This document shows positions 1 through 7,648 of a stretch of DNA of 22,245 nucleotides, piece after piece. The position numbers were made by a program, and so were the translations under genes. Every line of letters starts with the position of its first letter. Within the stretch, counting starts at the first letter, position 1. Source of the stretch: JAYWAM01 sp043782425 (lineage in GTDB: Bacteria; Pseudomonadota; Gammaproteobacteria; Burkholderiales; Usitatibacteraceae); contig JAYWAM010000354.1 of assembly GCA_043782425.1 (NCBI GenBank), positions 1 to 22,245 on the forward strand, in the 5' to 3' direction. The notes under the pieces were generated by a model. The model saw only the letters and a list, made by a program, of their open reading frames with translations, had not been told where the DNA came from and did no database searches.

Positions 1-1
1 G

Positions 2-961
2 GTGAAACCCAATTTTGAAACCAATGTTCCGGGTCTTTTCATCGCCGGCGAGCTGGGTGGCATGGGTCTCATCCGCAAGGCGGCGGAGCAGGGCAAACAG
101 GCCATTGCTTCGATGCAGAAATTTGGCAAGGGAAACACCAAGGAAAACGCCAGCGCCGAATACGATGCGCTAATCGTCGGCGCCGGGCCGGCCGGTCTGG
201 CCGCCGGCCTGGGCGCAATGGAACGCAAAATGAAGTACGCGTTGATCGAGCAGGAAGACGGCCTCGGCGGCTCGATATATCACTACCCGCGCAACAAGAT
301 CGCCATGACCGCGCCGGTGATACTGCCGCTTGTAGGTAAGATCAGGTTCAACGAAGTGAGCAAGGAAGCGCTGCTCTCGTTCTGGCAGGATATCGTACGC
401 AAAACAGGACTCAAGGTTAGTTTTAGCGAGCGCATGGAATCGATCACACCGGAAAAGGGTGTTTTCCTGGTGAAGACCTCGCGCACGACGTATCGCAGCA
501 AGGCGGTATTATTGGCGATCGGCAGGCGCGGCACGCCGCGCAAACTTGGAACGCCAGGTGAGGAGTTGCCCAAGGTGGTCTATCGACTTTTGGATGCGGA
601 GCAATACGCCGGGCAGAAAGTGCTGGTAGTGGGTGGCGGCGACAGCGCGCTTGAGGCTGCTCTGGCGTGCGCCGATCAACCGCGAACCAAGGTGACGCTA
701 TCCTACCGCGGCGAAGCCTTTGGACGGGTGAAAGCGAAGAATCGCACACGCATAGAAGAAGCGCAGAAAAAAGCACGCATTAATGTTCTGCTGCGCTCCA
801 ACGTGCTGGAAATCCGCGAGCACGAAGTCAGCCTTGAGCAGGATGGCGCACCGGTGTCCTTGCCCAATGATGTCGTTATCATTTCGGCGGGAGGTGTACT
901 GCCCTCAGACTTTCTCAAATCAATTGGCGTGCAGATCGAAACCAAGTTCGGCACAAAATAA
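2..961 (+). CDS. FAD-dependent NAD(P)-binding oxidoreductase, 5'-truncated by window edge
   Basis: This is the C-terminal part of a flavoprotein disulfide-reductase-like enzyme that begins outside the window. The first visible residues (NVPGLFIAGELGGMGLIR, about 8-25) are the closing FAD motif of an upstream FAD module. A second dinucleotide fold then starts at about residue 56 with GAGPAGLAAG, followed by an NAD(P)H-binding GGGDSALEA motif at 211-219 and a terminal segment (VVIISAGGVLPSDFL). The full protein therefore probably holds two flavoprotein modules in tandem. Only one cysteine is visible in the second module and there is no CxxC, so it is not a classical thioredoxin reductase; it looks closer to YpdA-like NAD(P)H-dependent reductases. 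The GTG at position 2 is internal to the protein, not a start. The substrate and the N-terminal partner domain are unknown. Family assignment is firm, function inferred. Confidence 0.85.
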   Translation: MKPNFETNVPGLFIAGELGGMGLIRKAAEQGKQAIASMQKFGKGNTKENASAEYDALIVGAGPAGLAAGLGAMERKMKYALIEQEDGLGGSIYHYPRNKIAMTAPVILPLVGKIRFNEVSKEALLSFWQDIVRKTGLKVSFSERMESITPEKGVFLVKTSRTTYRSKAVLLAIGRRGTPRKLGTPGEELPKVVYRLLDAEQYAGQKVLVVGGGDSALEAALACADQPRTKVTLSYRGEAFGRVKAKNRTRIEEAQKKARINVLLRSNVLEIREHEVSLEQDGAPVSLPNDVVIISAGGVLPSDFLKSIGVQIETKFGTK

Positions 962-1092
962 TTCAAGCCAGGGTACAGTAATTGCTCTGAAAGCCAGACG
1001 GGGAACAGATACGTGAAAATAAATGTTCGCAATTTTATAAGTGTAAGAATCGAAATCGAACACGGCCCCTTTAATGCTCCCAATCTGGAGTG

Positions 1093-1391
1093 CTATTTTT
1101 GATCGCTTTGCTCGCCAACAAACTTCTGAATGCCTACAGACATAGCAGTCGCAAGAGCAAACGTAATCAGATAGTCTCTCGGCCAAATTGCCATCTTTGG
1201 GAAAGCCGCTACAAAGAGCATGCCGGCAAAAGTACCTAAAAATGCTCCTCCAAGAGAGCAAGCTATTTTTTAGTATGCCGGAAGTAGCTCCGCCAACTGA
1301 TCAATTGCGCCTACTCTTGCTGCGTTGCCTATTACGTTGGGGATTGTTTTTGTGTTTGCGCCGCCGTTTGCGATAGCAACGACTCACTCAT
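1093..1391 (-). pseudogene. Decayed small membrane-protein frame
   Basis: The minus strand has one frame that reads like protein on both sides of an in-frame TAA (1270-1272). The upstream half contains NVIGNAARVGAIDQLAELL. The downstream half is hydrophobic, with GGAFLGTFAGMLFVAAFPK, then WPRDYLITFALATAMSVGI, and it ends at TAG (1093-1095). There is no start codon with a ribosome binding site, and the upstream half overlaps the 3' end of the neighbouring membrane-protein gene in another frame. I read it as the remnant of a two-segment membrane protein, but a chance open frame is possible. I do not recognise the family. The stretch 962-1092 shows nothing further. Confidence 0.3.
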
Positions 1392-2663
1392 CGCCAGAAA
1401 TTTACGCACTTCCGGAATCAAGGCATGTTGCGGATATTTTTGTATGATCGCCGAAAAAATGCGGCGCGCGGCATCGTATTGATGATGATGCTCCATCAAC
1501 ACTTTTCCGGCCAATAAGAAAACACCGGCAATATCATCATGACCAGGAAAGCGTTTGTCAAAGCCCCTCACCAGATTGAGTGCGGCGGCGTAGCGGCGCA
1601 ACTCAACGGCTTGTGTCGCAAGGGGCAGCACCAGTGTGCCGTCAGCCACACAGAAATCGCTCACCTTCTTTTTGCAAGCCTCATACACCTCGACCGCGCG
1701 CGCGAGCTTTTTCTCGCGCACCAGCTTGGGCAAGTATTCGTTGGTGTGGCGCGCGAGCGACTTGGTCTGATTGTCCAGCGTCAACACGCGCTGATACTGG
1801 TCATGCAGTTTGTTGTTGTCCCAGTCGCGCTTCAATCTGGTTTCGATGCGTTGCGCCGCCTGCTCGAGTTGTCCCTCGGCAATCAAGTCCTGGGTTTCCG
1901 GGCCTAACAACTCATCAGCGCGGTTTTTAGACACACTCCTGGCTGCTGCACGCGGATCCACTTCTACGCTGACTTCCAGCGTCGCATGGTACTGGTAAAG
2001 AACGTAGCCCATGAGGTAATACATGGCGATGACGAAATACATTTCGACCATAGTCACCAACAGATCGGCGATCCATTCGGCCATGAAATCTTCCAGCGCG
2101 CCGCCAAGGATGTCAGACCCTTCGAGCATGAGAAACAAAAATGCACAAAGCGCAAAGTACGGCATGCCGATGCCGCGAACAAAAAAGATGATGCGCGCGG
2201 GGTTCAGCGCCGCGAGCAAGCTTTCTTCCAGGGCGATAATCATGATCGAAGCCGGGATGACGAGCGACAGAATGACATAAGCGACCTGCCCTGCCAGCTC
2301 GCCAAAAAAATGCGTCGCCAGAACGGTGAGCAACATCACCACAAACAGAAAGGCCATTTGCTTGTGCGGGCGGTAGTCCTCGCTGGCGCGCTCGTTGTCG
2401 TACACTTCCGCGGCAGTCAAGTGGCCGCGCGAAGTGCGCTCGAGAATGCCGAATGCATAACGCAGAAAGGCAATCCAGATAAAAATGGCGATCAACCAGC
2501 CCACCAAAGGAAGAAACGCCGCGACCACCACCGCCGCGAGCGCGTAACACACAATCTTGACCAACGCGTCCAGATTCGCAGGATAAGCCAGGATCTGTGG
2601 CAAACGTTGCCAGAATGGCGGGACCATTTGGCTGGCGCGTGTGGCGCTGAGTACTGGCGGCAT
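1332..2663 (-). CDS. Multi-pass membrane protein with helical C-terminal domain
   Basis: The 443-residue protein has two halves. Residues about 35-226 are strongly hydrophobic, with likely membrane segments near 37-72, 102-120, 124-146, 166-182 and 198-226. They resemble the DUF4013-type integral membrane families, but I cannot be sure of the match. Residues about 240-443 are charged and helical, with TPR-like spacing (YDAARRIFSAIIQKYPQHA near the end), so a soluble protein-interaction tail is likely. The ATG at 2663 is preceded by AGGGGAGAAGTCC, a good ribosome binding site. It is separated from the upstream aldehyde dehydrogenase by an inverted repeat and is probably its own transcript. No catalytic motif is visible; function unknown. 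Confidence 0.75.
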   Translation of the reverse strand: MPPVLSATRASQMVPPFWQRLPQILAYPANLDALVKIVCYALAAVVVAAFLPLVGWLIAIFIWIAFLRYAFGILERTSRGHLTAAEVYDNERASEDYRPHKQMAFLFVVMLLTVLATHFFGELAGQVAYVILSLVIPASIMIIALEESLLAALNPARIIFFVRGIGMPYFALCAFLFLMLEGSDILGGALEDFMAEWIADLLVTMVEMYFVIAMYYLMGYVLYQYHATLEVSVEVDPRAAARSVSKNRADELLGPETQDLIAEGQLEQAAQRIETRLKRDWDNNKLHDQYQRVLTLDNQTKSLARHTNEYLPKLVREKKLARAVEVYEACKKKVSDFCVADGTLVLPLATQAVELRRYAAALNLVRGFDKRFPGHDDIAGVFLLAGKVLMEHHHQYDAARRIFSAIIQKYPQHALIPEVRKFLAMSESLLSQTAAQTQKQSPT

Positions 2664-2794
2664 GGACTTCTCCCCTAGTTATAAATCCCTTGTTTCCCCT
2701 TCTGCAAAGGAGAAAGTGTAATGCCATTTACGGTTCATTAGTGCATTAATTAAAAGCATCAAATACGAAAGTCGTGATGAGCAATGAGGTAACC

Positions 2795-2895
2795 CGTCGT
2801 CCCAGCGCAGGCTGGGACCCAGTCCGCTACACGATCTGATTATTGTTTCAAAGTGATGTTGATGGGACTGGGTCCCAGCCTCCGCTGGGACGACG
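2795..2895. repeat. Long intergenic inverted repeat (31-bp arms)
   Basis: Arms at 2795-2825 and 2865-2895 are complementary over 31 bases apart from a mismatched centre (GCAGG against CCTCC), with a 39-base spacer. Each arm is itself a small palindrome (CCCAGC / GCTGGG). The form is that of the dispersed REP/MITE-like repeats common in proteobacterial intergenic DNA. It lies between two minus-strand genes and could act as a terminator or RNA-stabilising hairpin for the aldehyde dehydrogenase transcript. Confidence 0.85.
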
Positions 2896-2930
2896 AATAC
2901 TTGAGGTTTCGAAAAGTCACCACTACTCCT

Positions 2931-4445
2931 CTATATATCAAAACGTATGCCCTGCGCCAGCGGCAGTGCGCTGCTGTAATTGATGGTATTGGTGGCGCGG
3001 CGCATGTAGGCTTTCCACGCATCCGATCCCGATTCACGCCCGCCGCCGGTTTCTTTTTCTCCGCCGAAAGCCCCGCCGATTTCGGCGCCGCTAGGGCCGA
3101 TGTTGACGTTGGCGATGCCGCAGTCGCTGCCGGACGCGGCGAGGAACTGCTCGGCCTCGCGCAGATCATTGGTGAAAATTGACGACGACAAGCCTTGCGG
3201 CACGTCGTTCTGTAAAGCGATGGCTTCGCCAAGCTCGCGATAATCCATCACATAAAGAATCGGTGCAAAGGTCTCGCAGCGCACAATATGCGTTTGCTTG
3301 GGCATGGTGACGAGCGCAGGTTTTACGTAAGCTGCGCCGGGAAATTGTTGCGCAAGCACGCGTTCTCCGCCATACACCGCGCCACCCTCTTTGCGCGCCG
3401 TATCCAGCGCCGCCTGCATGCGCTCGAACGAAGCCATGTCGATGAGCGGGCCAACCAGCGTACCTGCTTCAAGCGGATCACCCACTGCAATCGCGGCGTA
3501 AATTTTTTTCAGGCGCTCTATGAGTTGAGCGTGAATGCTTTCGTGTGCAATCAGGCGTCGCAATGAAGTGCAGCGCTGACCTGCTGTGCCCACTGCGGAG
3601 AAGGCGATGGCGCGCGCCGCCAGCTCGAGATCGGCGCTGGGCGCGACTATCATGGCGTTATTGCCGCCCAGCTCGAAAATAGTGCGCATGAAGCGCGGCG
3701 CAACACGCACCGCCAATTCCTTGCCCATGCGCGTGCTGCCGGTGGCGGAGATCAGCGCCACGCGTGGGTGATCGACAAGTTGTTCGCCGACATCACGCGC
3801 GCCGAGAATGACAGAGGTAAGGGCAGTGATGTCGCTCATACCCGGGATGTCGCCCATACGTCGCGCGGCGCGCTCGAATAGTTTTTGGCAGGCGATGGCG
3901 CATAACGGTGTTTTTTCCGAAGGCTTCCACACCACACTGTTGCCGCACACCAGCGCCAGCGCGGCGTTCCACGCCCACACCGCTACCGGAAAATTGAAGG
4001 CGCTGATGACGACGTTTACACCGAGCGGATGCCATGTTTCCATCATGCGATGGCCGGGACGCTCCGAGGCGATGGTCAGGCCGTATAACTGGCGCGACAG
4101 ACCCACGGCGAAATCGCAGATATCTATCATCTCCTGCACTTCACCCAGGCCCTCTTGCAAAATCTTGCCGGACTCTATGCTCACCAGGCGGCCGAGTTGC
4201 GGCTTGGCGGCGCGCAGTTCTTCTCCGAACAAACGTACCAGTTCGCCGCGCCTGGGTGCGGGCATATTGCGCCAAGCGAGAAAAGCCTGATGTGCGCGCT
4301 CCACCGTGGCGGCTATGGACTGCGGTGTGGCGGCCGCTAGCTCAGCGATGAGCGCGCCGTCGATGGGCGAGCGAGCGCTGACGCCGTGGCCTTTGAGCGC
4401 ACTCAAATCAACGTCAAAATTCTGAAGAATTGTATGGATTTCCAT
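2931..4445 (-). CDS. amaB: ALDH7-type aldehyde dehydrogenase (aminoadipate semialdehyde / piperideine-6-carboxylate dehydrogenase)
   Basis: A 504-residue NAD(P)-dependent aldehyde dehydrogenase with the full catalytic set. The transition-state Asn is N151 in SAFNFPVA, the cofactor Lys is K174 in WKPSE, the glycine motif is GSTRMG at 236-241, the general-base Glu is E258 in FELGG, and the nucleophile is C292 in GQRCTSLRR. The GQRCTSLRR signature and overall layout fit the ALDH7 (antiquitin/AmaB) group, which oxidises 2-aminoadipate 6-semialdehyde (in equilibrium with piperideine-6-carboxylate) to 2-aminoadipate in lysine catabolism. The start at 4445 (MEIHTILQNF) was preferred because the longer frame overlaps the upstream gene; the ribosome binding site is weak. 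It lies 19 bases behind the saccharopine/lysine dehydrogenase gene, which would supply its substrate. Family very likely; symbol inferred from context. Confidence 0.88.
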   Translation of the reverse strand: MEIHTILQNFDVDLSALKGHGVSARSPIDGALIAELAAATPQSIAATVERAHQAFLAWRNMPAPRRGELVRLFGEELRAAKPQLGRLVSIESGKILQEGLGEVQEMIDICDFAVGLSRQLYGLTIASERPGHRMMETWHPLGVNVVISAFNFPVAVWAWNAALALVCGNSVVWKPSEKTPLCAIACQKLFERAARRMGDIPGMSDITALTSVILGARDVGEQLVDHPRVALISATGSTRMGKELAVRVAPRFMRTIFELGGNNAMIVAPSADLELAARAIAFSAVGTAGQRCTSLRRLIAHESIHAQLIERLKKIYAAIAVGDPLEAGTLVGPLIDMASFERMQAALDTARKEGGAVYGGERVLAQQFPGAAYVKPALVTMPKQTHIVRCETFAPILYVMDYRELGEAIALQNDVPQGLSSSIFTNDLREAEQFLAASGSDCGIANVNIGPSGAEIGGAFGGEKETGGGRESGSDAWKAYMRRATNTINYSSALPLAQGIRFDI

Positions 4446-4464
4446 TGGTGACTCTGCTGAGATT

Positions 4465-5535
4465 TTACGCATAGTAACGGCCAAAGCGGTTAGCAAGAAA
4501 AGCATCAAGCGGCGCGTCTTCCTGGCGCACGAAACCTGCTTGTGGCAGTTTACCCTCACGCAGCATATCTACCATAGCGCAGATGCCTGAGGCAGTGGTG
4601 AGCTGTATAGCGGACAGGAGCTTGCCGTTCACTTTTTGCGCGTAGATTTTTTTGGCGAAGGTCTCCTGCGTCAAGCGCCCGCTCTGCATGCCGCTCACGG
4701 TAACAAAGATCAGCACCACGTCCTGCAAGGTGATGGGAATGGCTGCCTCGAGCACATCCTTGAGTAGATCGCGGCGATGGTCAAGACGCAGATCACGCAC
4801 CAGCACTTTGACAATATCGCGGTGGCCGGGATAGCGCACGGTTTTGTAGTTGAGGTTTTCCACGCGGCCCGCCAGCGTTTCCGTGAGCGTGCCCAGACCG
4901 CCCGAGGTGTTGAAGGCTTCGTAGTCAACGCCGTCGAGCGAAAAACTTTCCATTTCTTCCAGCGGCAGCGTTTCGATGCGCACGCCGTCGCGGATCGCCA
5001 GACAGGGATTGCAGTATTCGTTTATCAGCCCGTCCGTGCTCCAGGTGAGGTTGTACTTGAGCGCGTTGGTGGGATAGAGCGGCAGCGCGCCGACACGCAT
5101 GTTCACTTCGCGCAACGAGTCGAAGCGCTTGGCCAGATCATAGGCGGCGATGGAAATGAAACCCGGCGCAAGACCGCATTGCGGAATGAACGCGCGCTTG
5201 GCGCCCTGGGAAAGCGCTTGCACGATGCGCGTGCTTTCGACATCCTCGGTAAGATCGAGGTAGTGCGTGTTGCACGCCAGCGCCGCCTTGGCGATGAGCG
5301 GCGTCAGATAATACGGGCAGGCGCTCAGCACCACATCCTGGCCCTTGAGCAAATTGAGCAACGTGTGCTCGTCGCCGATGTCCGCCAGGCGCTTGGTGGC
5401 CAGCCCATCGGGAATGAGCGCCAGCCTTGCGTCATCGATATCCGCAACGGTCAGCTCAAAGCCGCCAGCATGCGAGAGCAGGTGGATGATGGCATCGCCG
5501 ATCTTGCCGGCGCCGAGTAGCGTGAGTTTGGTCAT
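4465..5535 (-). CDS. Saccharopine dehydrogenase-family protein (saccharopine or lysine 6-dehydrogenase)
   Basis: A 356-residue oxidoreductase with an N-terminal Rossmann fold (MTKLTLLGAGKIGDAI, about 1-16) and the saccharopine-dehydrogenase core (NTHYLDLTEDVESTR; IPQCGLAPGFISIAAYDLA). In this family the product is 2-aminoadipate 6-semialdehyde, made either from saccharopine or directly from lysine (lysine 6-dehydrogenase). I cannot tell these apart from sequence alone. No lysine-ketoglutarate reductase domain is present here, which slightly favours the lysine 6-dehydrogenase reading or an LKR gene elsewhere. The start at 5535 is set by GGAG seven bases upstream and by the Rossmann motif immediately following. 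It is the first gene of a two-gene operon with the ALDH7 gene and is divergent from an Lrp/AsnC regulator. Confidence 0.85.
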   Translation of the reverse strand: MTKLTLLGAGKIGDAIIHLLSHAGGFELTVADIDDARLALIPDGLATKRLADIGDEHTLLNLLKGQDVVLSACPYYLTPLIAKAALACNTHYLDLTEDVESTRIVQALSQGAKRAFIPQCGLAPGFISIAAYDLAKRFDSLREVNMRVGALPLYPTNALKYNLTWSTDGLINEYCNPCLAIRDGVRIETLPLEEMESFSLDGVDYEAFNTSGGLGTLTETLAGRVENLNYKTVRYPGHRDIVKVLVRDLRLDHRRDLLKDVLEAAIPITLQDVVLIFVTVSGMQSGRLTQETFAKKIYAQKVNGKLLSAIQLTTASGICAMVDMLREGKLPQAGFVRQEDAPLDAFLANRFGRYYA

Positions 5536-5600
5536 GATGTGTCTCCGGTAAATAATGGCGCTAGCGTAGCGCACAACAATGTCGAAAAGCAGGCTGCATT

Positions 5601-5629
5601 TTGACAAATCGATGGTGAAAATTTACCAT
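5601..5629 (+). promoter_or_regulatory. Candidate promoter with overlapping palindromic operator (Lrp/AsnC type)
   Basis: TTGACA (5601-5606) and TACCAT (5624-5629) lie 17 bases apart and fit a sigma-70 promoter for the regulator gene. The imperfect palindrome ATGGTGAAAATTTACCAT (5612-5629, 16 of 18 positions symmetric) overlaps the -10. A further half site, ATGGTAAAT, follows at 5634. The gap lies between divergent genes, so one bound regulator could control both. That the bound protein is the adjacent Lrp/AsnC member is inference from position. Confidence 0.5.
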
Positions 5630-5651
5630 TTCGATGGTAAATCCCGGCAAA

Positions 5652-6107
5652 ATGGAAAACGCAAAGAACAATCGAAAAAAAATGACCCCCAAAGACCACG
5701 CCCTGGTGGCGCTTCTCAAGGCTGATGCGCGCGAATCCACCGCTTCGCTGGCGCGCAAGCTTGGCGTATCGCGCAGCACGGTGCAGGAACGCATACACAA
5801 GCTCGAACAGGCCGGTGTCATTACCGGTTACACGGTAAAACTCGGCCAGCCTGCGGTGCGCGCTTCGATCACCGCGCATGTGCTGCTGGCCGTCAACCCG
5901 AAGCGCGCCGAGATGGTGGTGCGCGAGCTTAAATCCCATCCGTGGATTCGCGCCAGCTACGCGCTGTCGGGGGTATTCGACTATCTGGCTATCGTTGAAA
6001 CCGGCACCACCCAGGAAATGGACGACATCCTCGACCGCATCGGCAAAATCGATGGCGTAGACCGCACCCAGTCTTCCATCGTGCTATCCGTTAAATTTGA
6101 GCGCTGA
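5652..6107 (+). CDS. Lrp/AsnC family transcriptional regulator
   Basis: About 151 residues with the two standard parts. An N-terminal winged helix-turn-helix contains LARKLGVSRSTVQERIHKLE, and the C-terminal RAM ligand-binding domain contains HPWIRASYALSGVFDYLAIV and ends IVLSVKFER. Members bind amino acids and act as local or global regulators. The position, divergent from the saccharopine/lysine dehydrogenase-ALDH operon, suggests a lysine- or aminoadipate-responsive local regulator. Three ATGs are possible (5634, 5652, 5682) and none has a clear ribosome binding site. 5634 would sit at or upstream of the predicted transcription start, so 5652 was chosen. The downstream glycerate kinase gene starts only 12 bases after the stop, so the two may be co-transcribed. 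Confidence 0.88.
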   Translation: MENAKNNRKKMTPKDHALVALLKADARESTASLARKLGVSRSTVQERIHKLEQAGVITGYTVKLGQPAVRASITAHVLLAVNPKRAEMVVRELKSHPWIRASYALSGVFDYLAIVETGTTQEMDDILDRIGKIDGVDRTQSSIVLSVKFER

Positions 6108-6119
6108 GATGCCCCTCCA

Positions 6120-7421
6120 ATGAAAGCCCGTGAACTGTTGTTAGGAAGTTTCAAAGCCGCACTCAGCGCTGCTGACCCTTTGCACATCGTCCCCGCACAT
6201 CTGCCGCCCGCCGCACACTTCAAGAATGGCCGCGTGCTCGTTATCGGCGCAGGAAAGGCGGCGGCCTCGATGGCCAAGGCGGTGGAAGATTTCTACCCGC
6301 CAGATTTTGCCGTCACTGGTTTGGTGATTACGCGCTATGGTCATGGCCTGCCGCTTAAACGCATTCGCGTCGTCGAGGCTGGGCATCCCGTTCCTGACGT
6401 AAGCGGAGAAATTGCGGCGCGCGAAATTCTCGCTAGCGTTGCGGCGCTGACGCCGCAGGATTTGCTCATCGCACTGATTTCCGGCGGCGGCTCCAGCCTG
6501 CTCTCGCTGCCGGTGGAAGGCGTGACTATGGCTGACCTGAAAAGCGTGACCGAGGCGCTATTGCGTTGCGGCGCGCCGATTCAAAAAATGAATACGGTGC
6601 GCAAACATCTTTCGCGCATCCAGGGCGGGCGCCTTGCCGCGGCAACACCAGCACGCATTTTGTCGCTCATTATTTCCGACGTAACGGGCGACGATGCGAC
6701 GCACATTGCATCGGGCCCGACGGCGCCCGATGCCAGCACCTTTCAGGATGCGCTCGACATTCTGGGTTATTACAACATTTCCCCTCCCCTTGCGGTGGCG
6801 CGCCACCTGTCGCGCGGCGCGCGCGGCGAAGTAGCCGAAACGCTCAAGCCCGGCGATGCGCTGTTTGCTCGTGTTGAAAATCGCGTCATCGCCACCGCGC
6901 ACGCCAGCCTCGCCCTTGCCGCCGCTTATCTGCAACAACACGGCGTGACGCCGGTCATCCTGGGCGACAGCGTCACCGGAGAGTCACGCGAGGTCGCCAA
7001 AGTTTACGCCGCGCTGGCGCGTCAGATACGCCAGCATCACCATCCGATGAAACCCCCGGTGGCGCTGATTTCGGGCGGCGAAACCACGGTGACCTTGCGC
7101 GCTGGCGCGCACAGCATGGCGGGCACGGCGCGCGGCGGGCGCTGTAGTGAGTTTCTGCTGTCGCTGGCAATTGAGTTAGACGGCCTGGAAAACACTTATG
7201 CGCTGGCGTGCGACACCGACGGCATAGATGGCAGCGAAGAAAATGCCGGCGCGCTGCTGGCGCCCGATTCGCTGGCGCGCGCAGCGGAAAAAAAGCTCGA
7301 TGCCAGCAAGCTGCTGGCGCAAAATGACAGCTACGGATTCTTCAGCGCACTCGACGACCTCGTGGTCACGGGCCCCACGCGCACCAACGTCAACGACTAT
7401 CGCGTGATTCTTTTGCAGTAG
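6120..7421 (+). CDS. Glycerate 2-kinase, MOFRL family
   Basis: A 433-residue protein of the GckA/TtuD-type glycerate kinase family, which phosphorylates D-glycerate with ATP to 2-phosphoglycerate. The N-terminal domain shows VLVIGAGKAAASMAKA (about 39-54), GHPVPD, ISGGGSSLLSLP and KMNTVRKHLS. The C-terminal MOFRL domain shows SGGETTVTLR, ARGGRCSEF, CDTDGIDGSE and GPTRTNVND. Length and motif order are normal and nothing appears damaged. The start at 6120 follows the regulator by 12 bases; only a weak CCCCTCC-type leader precedes it. The family sits in glyoxylate/tartronate and serine-cycle metabolism, so its link with the lysine module next door is not obvious. It may simply share the transcript. 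Confidence 0.92.
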   Translation: MKARELLLGSFKAALSAADPLHIVPAHLPPAAHFKNGRVLVIGAGKAAASMAKAVEDFYPPDFAVTGLVITRYGHGLPLKRIRVVEAGHPVPDVSGEIAAREILASVAALTPQDLLIALISGGGSSLLSLPVEGVTMADLKSVTEALLRCGAPIQKMNTVRKHLSRIQGGRLAAATPARILSLIISDVTGDDATHIASGPTAPDASTFQDALDILGYYNISPPLAVARHLSRGARGEVAETLKPGDALFARVENRVIATAHASLALAAAYLQQHGVTPVILGDSVTGESREVAKVYAALARQIRQHHHPMKPPVALISGGETTVTLRAGAHSMAGTARGGRCSEFLLSLAIELDGLENTYALACDTDGIDGSEENAGALLAPDSLARAAEKKLDASKLLAQNDSYGFFSALDDLVVTGPTRTNVNDYRVILLQ

Positions 7422-7426
7422 CAGAT

Positions 7427-7500
7427 TTGTAGGGTGGGTTAGCAGCGCAGCGACGTAACCCGCCAGCGGTGATCGGGAAAAAGGCGGCGGAAACATTCTG
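7427..7500 (+). repeat. Dispersed palindromic element, copy A
   Basis: Begins TTGTAGGGTGGGTTAGC and contains a palindromic pair (GGGTGGGTT / AACCCGCC), then continues with AGCGGTGATCG and a purine run to AACATTC. A second copy in the same orientation lies at 9288-9360. The core resembles the widespread GTAGGGTGGGTTAGC...GTAACCCACC intergenic repeats of proteobacteria. It lies directly after the glycerate kinase stop and could also act as a transcript-end hairpin. Confidence 0.8.
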
Positions 7501-7590
7501 GGACAGAGTAACTATTCTTTATCATGGGTGAATGACAATTATCGTGCATACGTCTGAAAGAATGCTAACTCCGACCCAAGATTACCACCG

Positions 7591-7648
7591 CTCAAGGTGA
7601 TTTAGTCAATCACCGGTTGGCGGGCGTGACCGAGAACACCGTAATCAA
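7591..7648 (-). pseudogene. Duplicated N-terminal fragment of the secreted-protein gene
   Basis: This segment matches 8303-8364, inside the N-terminal coding part of the adjacent secreted protein, over about 60 bases with one 4-base length difference and a 21-base identical core. Read on the minus strand in the paralogous frame it gives ITVFSVTPAN followed by stops, matching TTVFSVTPANP of the intact gene. It starts exactly at the intact gene's TGA. The simplest reading is the stump of a tandem paralogue left by a deletion. Confidence 0.7.

Noticed and set aside
1986..2678. 230-codon plus-strand frame opposite the membrane-protein gene
   Set aside because: Composition is His/Gln/Arg-rich antisense of a hydrophobic protein; no homology features or ribosome binding site. 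Shadow frame.
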